64,000 bases of DNA from SZUA-35 sp964351995. GTDB lineage: Bacteria; Actinomycetota; Acidimicrobiia; Acidimicrobiales; SZUA-35. Each line of letters opens with the position of its first letter. Within the stretch, counting starts at the first letter, position 1. Below are positions 63,478 through 64,000 of this stretch, piece by piece. Under the pieces are notes generated by a model that saw nothing but the letters and a program-made list of their open reading frames with translations, was not told the origin of the DNA and made no database searches. Where the stretch lies: assembly GCA_964351995.1 (NCBI GenBank), contig CAYGQE010000013.1:45893-109892 (forward strand), written 5' to 3'. The position numbers and the translations under genes were made by a program.

Positions 63478-64000
63478 ATGATCGAAAGCTTCCTCGACAT
63501 CCAGACCCCTGCCGGAGCGATGAACACCTTCATCGTCCACCCAGATGAAGGCGGCCCACATCCCGTGGTGCTGTTCTTGATGGATGCTCCTGGCATGCGA
63601 GAAGAGCTGCGGGACATGAGCCGGCGGCTGGCATCGGCCGGCTACTACGTCATTGCTTCTCAGCTGTACTACCGCGACGTGCGTGAGTACAACGTGTTCG
63701 AGACCGGCGATCGGGAGCGAATGTTCGAGCTGATGAGCGGCCTCTCCAACGGCATGGTCGTCGAAGACGCAAGAGCCATGATCGCTCACGCCGACGATGA
63801 TCCCGCGGCCGACACGAGCAAGGTCGGAACCGTTGGCTACTGCATGAGCGGACCGTTCACCATCGCCATCGCTGCAGCTTTCCCCGATCAGGTGACCGCA
63901 GCAGCCTCGATCCATGGCGTTGCCCTTGTGACCGATCGAGATGACTCACCTCATCGGTTGGTCGAACAAGCGACCGCCGAGATCTACATCGGTGCGGCCG
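63478..64000 (+). CDS. Dienelactone hydrolase family protein, 3' truncated
   Basis: 174 residues visible; the gene runs off the right edge. ATG 63478 starts MIESFLDIQTPAGAMNTFIV. The nucleophile is Cys in VGYCMSGPF, typical of dienelactone hydrolases instead of Ser. ASIHGVALV follows. The catalytic His and Asp are beyond the edge. The family hydrolyses dienelactones and other small esters. No clear ribosome site; TGAACT lies seven bases upstream. Confidence 0.85.
   Translation, partial: MIESFLDIQTPAGAMNTFIVHPDEGGPHPVVLFLMDAPGMREELRDMSRRLASAGYYVIASQLYYRDVREYNVFETGDRERMFELMSGLSNGMVVEDARAMIAHADDDPAADTSKVGTVGYCMSGPFTIAIAAAFPDQVTAAASIHGVALVTDRDDSPHRLVEQATAEIYIGAA

Overview
The window reads as chromosomal DNA of a GC-rich, free-living actinobacterium, most likely of the class Acidimicrobiia (Ilumatobacter-like). 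This placement is an inference. It rests on a mycothiol-dependent-type DinB/MDMPI protein, a deazaflavin (F420)-type nitroreductase, a monomeric isocitrate dehydrogenase, two DUF4214 proteins, abundant acyl-CoA enzymes, and frequent leaderless transcription. About 57 genes are densely packed on both strands. I found no rRNA, tRNA, insertion sequence, prophage or CRISPR array.

Layout. 0-6 kb: the start of an N-acyl-D-amino-acid deacylase, an AraC-type regulator, an acyl-CoA synthetase, a methyltransferase, an MscS-like channel and an MFS exporter. 6-16 kb: a secreted DUF4214-DUF3152 protein, an ArsR regulator coupled to an SRPBCC protein, a prolyl oligopeptidase, an M20 amidohydrolase, an alkylsulfatase-like metallo-hydrolase and a PQQ-propeller lipoprotein. 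16-26 kb: a phosphotransferase, pyrE with an MDMPI protein, a beta-phosphoglucomutase coupled to a GH65 phosphorylase, a penicillin acylase, a frameshifted methyltransferase and a second D-aminoacylase. 26-33 kb: an acyl-CoA dehydrogenase, an SDR, a scaffold gap that is probably artificial, and a heterodimeric ABC exporter. 33-40 kb: a two-gene cassette resembling a toxin-antitoxin pair, a DUF4214/M23-like secreted protein, PaiB, an M3 peptidase and an HtrA protease. 40-51 kb: an enolase-superfamily enzyme, isocitrate dehydrogenase, a DksA-like protein, a CPA2 antiporter, HU and a Zn/Mn ABC importer. 51-64 kb: fatty-acid and acyl-CoA enzymes, a lipoprotein gene with an in-frame stop, a circularly permuted ATP-grasp/alpha-E/transglutaminase operon, a glutathione peroxidase with a UGA at its catalytic codon, a CitE-like lyase with MaoC, a second acyl-CoA synthetase, an acyltransferase and a truncated dienelactone hydrolase.

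The most notable item is the glutathione peroxidase at 57875-58348. A TGA codon sits exactly where the catalytic Cys/Sec belongs. It is followed by a hairpin whose apical GCAGGUCUGC is, from memory, the same as in the E. coli fdhF SECIS. The gene starts at an ATG with its own leaderless -10 box. I interpret it as a selenoprotein that gene callers would truncate.

A second window-wide signal is a -10 hexamer TANNNT placed 6 or 7 bases before the start codon of 16 genes, with a CANNNT variant before 7 more. This fixes many starts and shows that leaderless mRNAs are common here. Palindromic operators overlap several of these promoters, upstream of the metal-binding lipoprotein gene, the ArsR gene and the toxin-antitoxin-like cassette.
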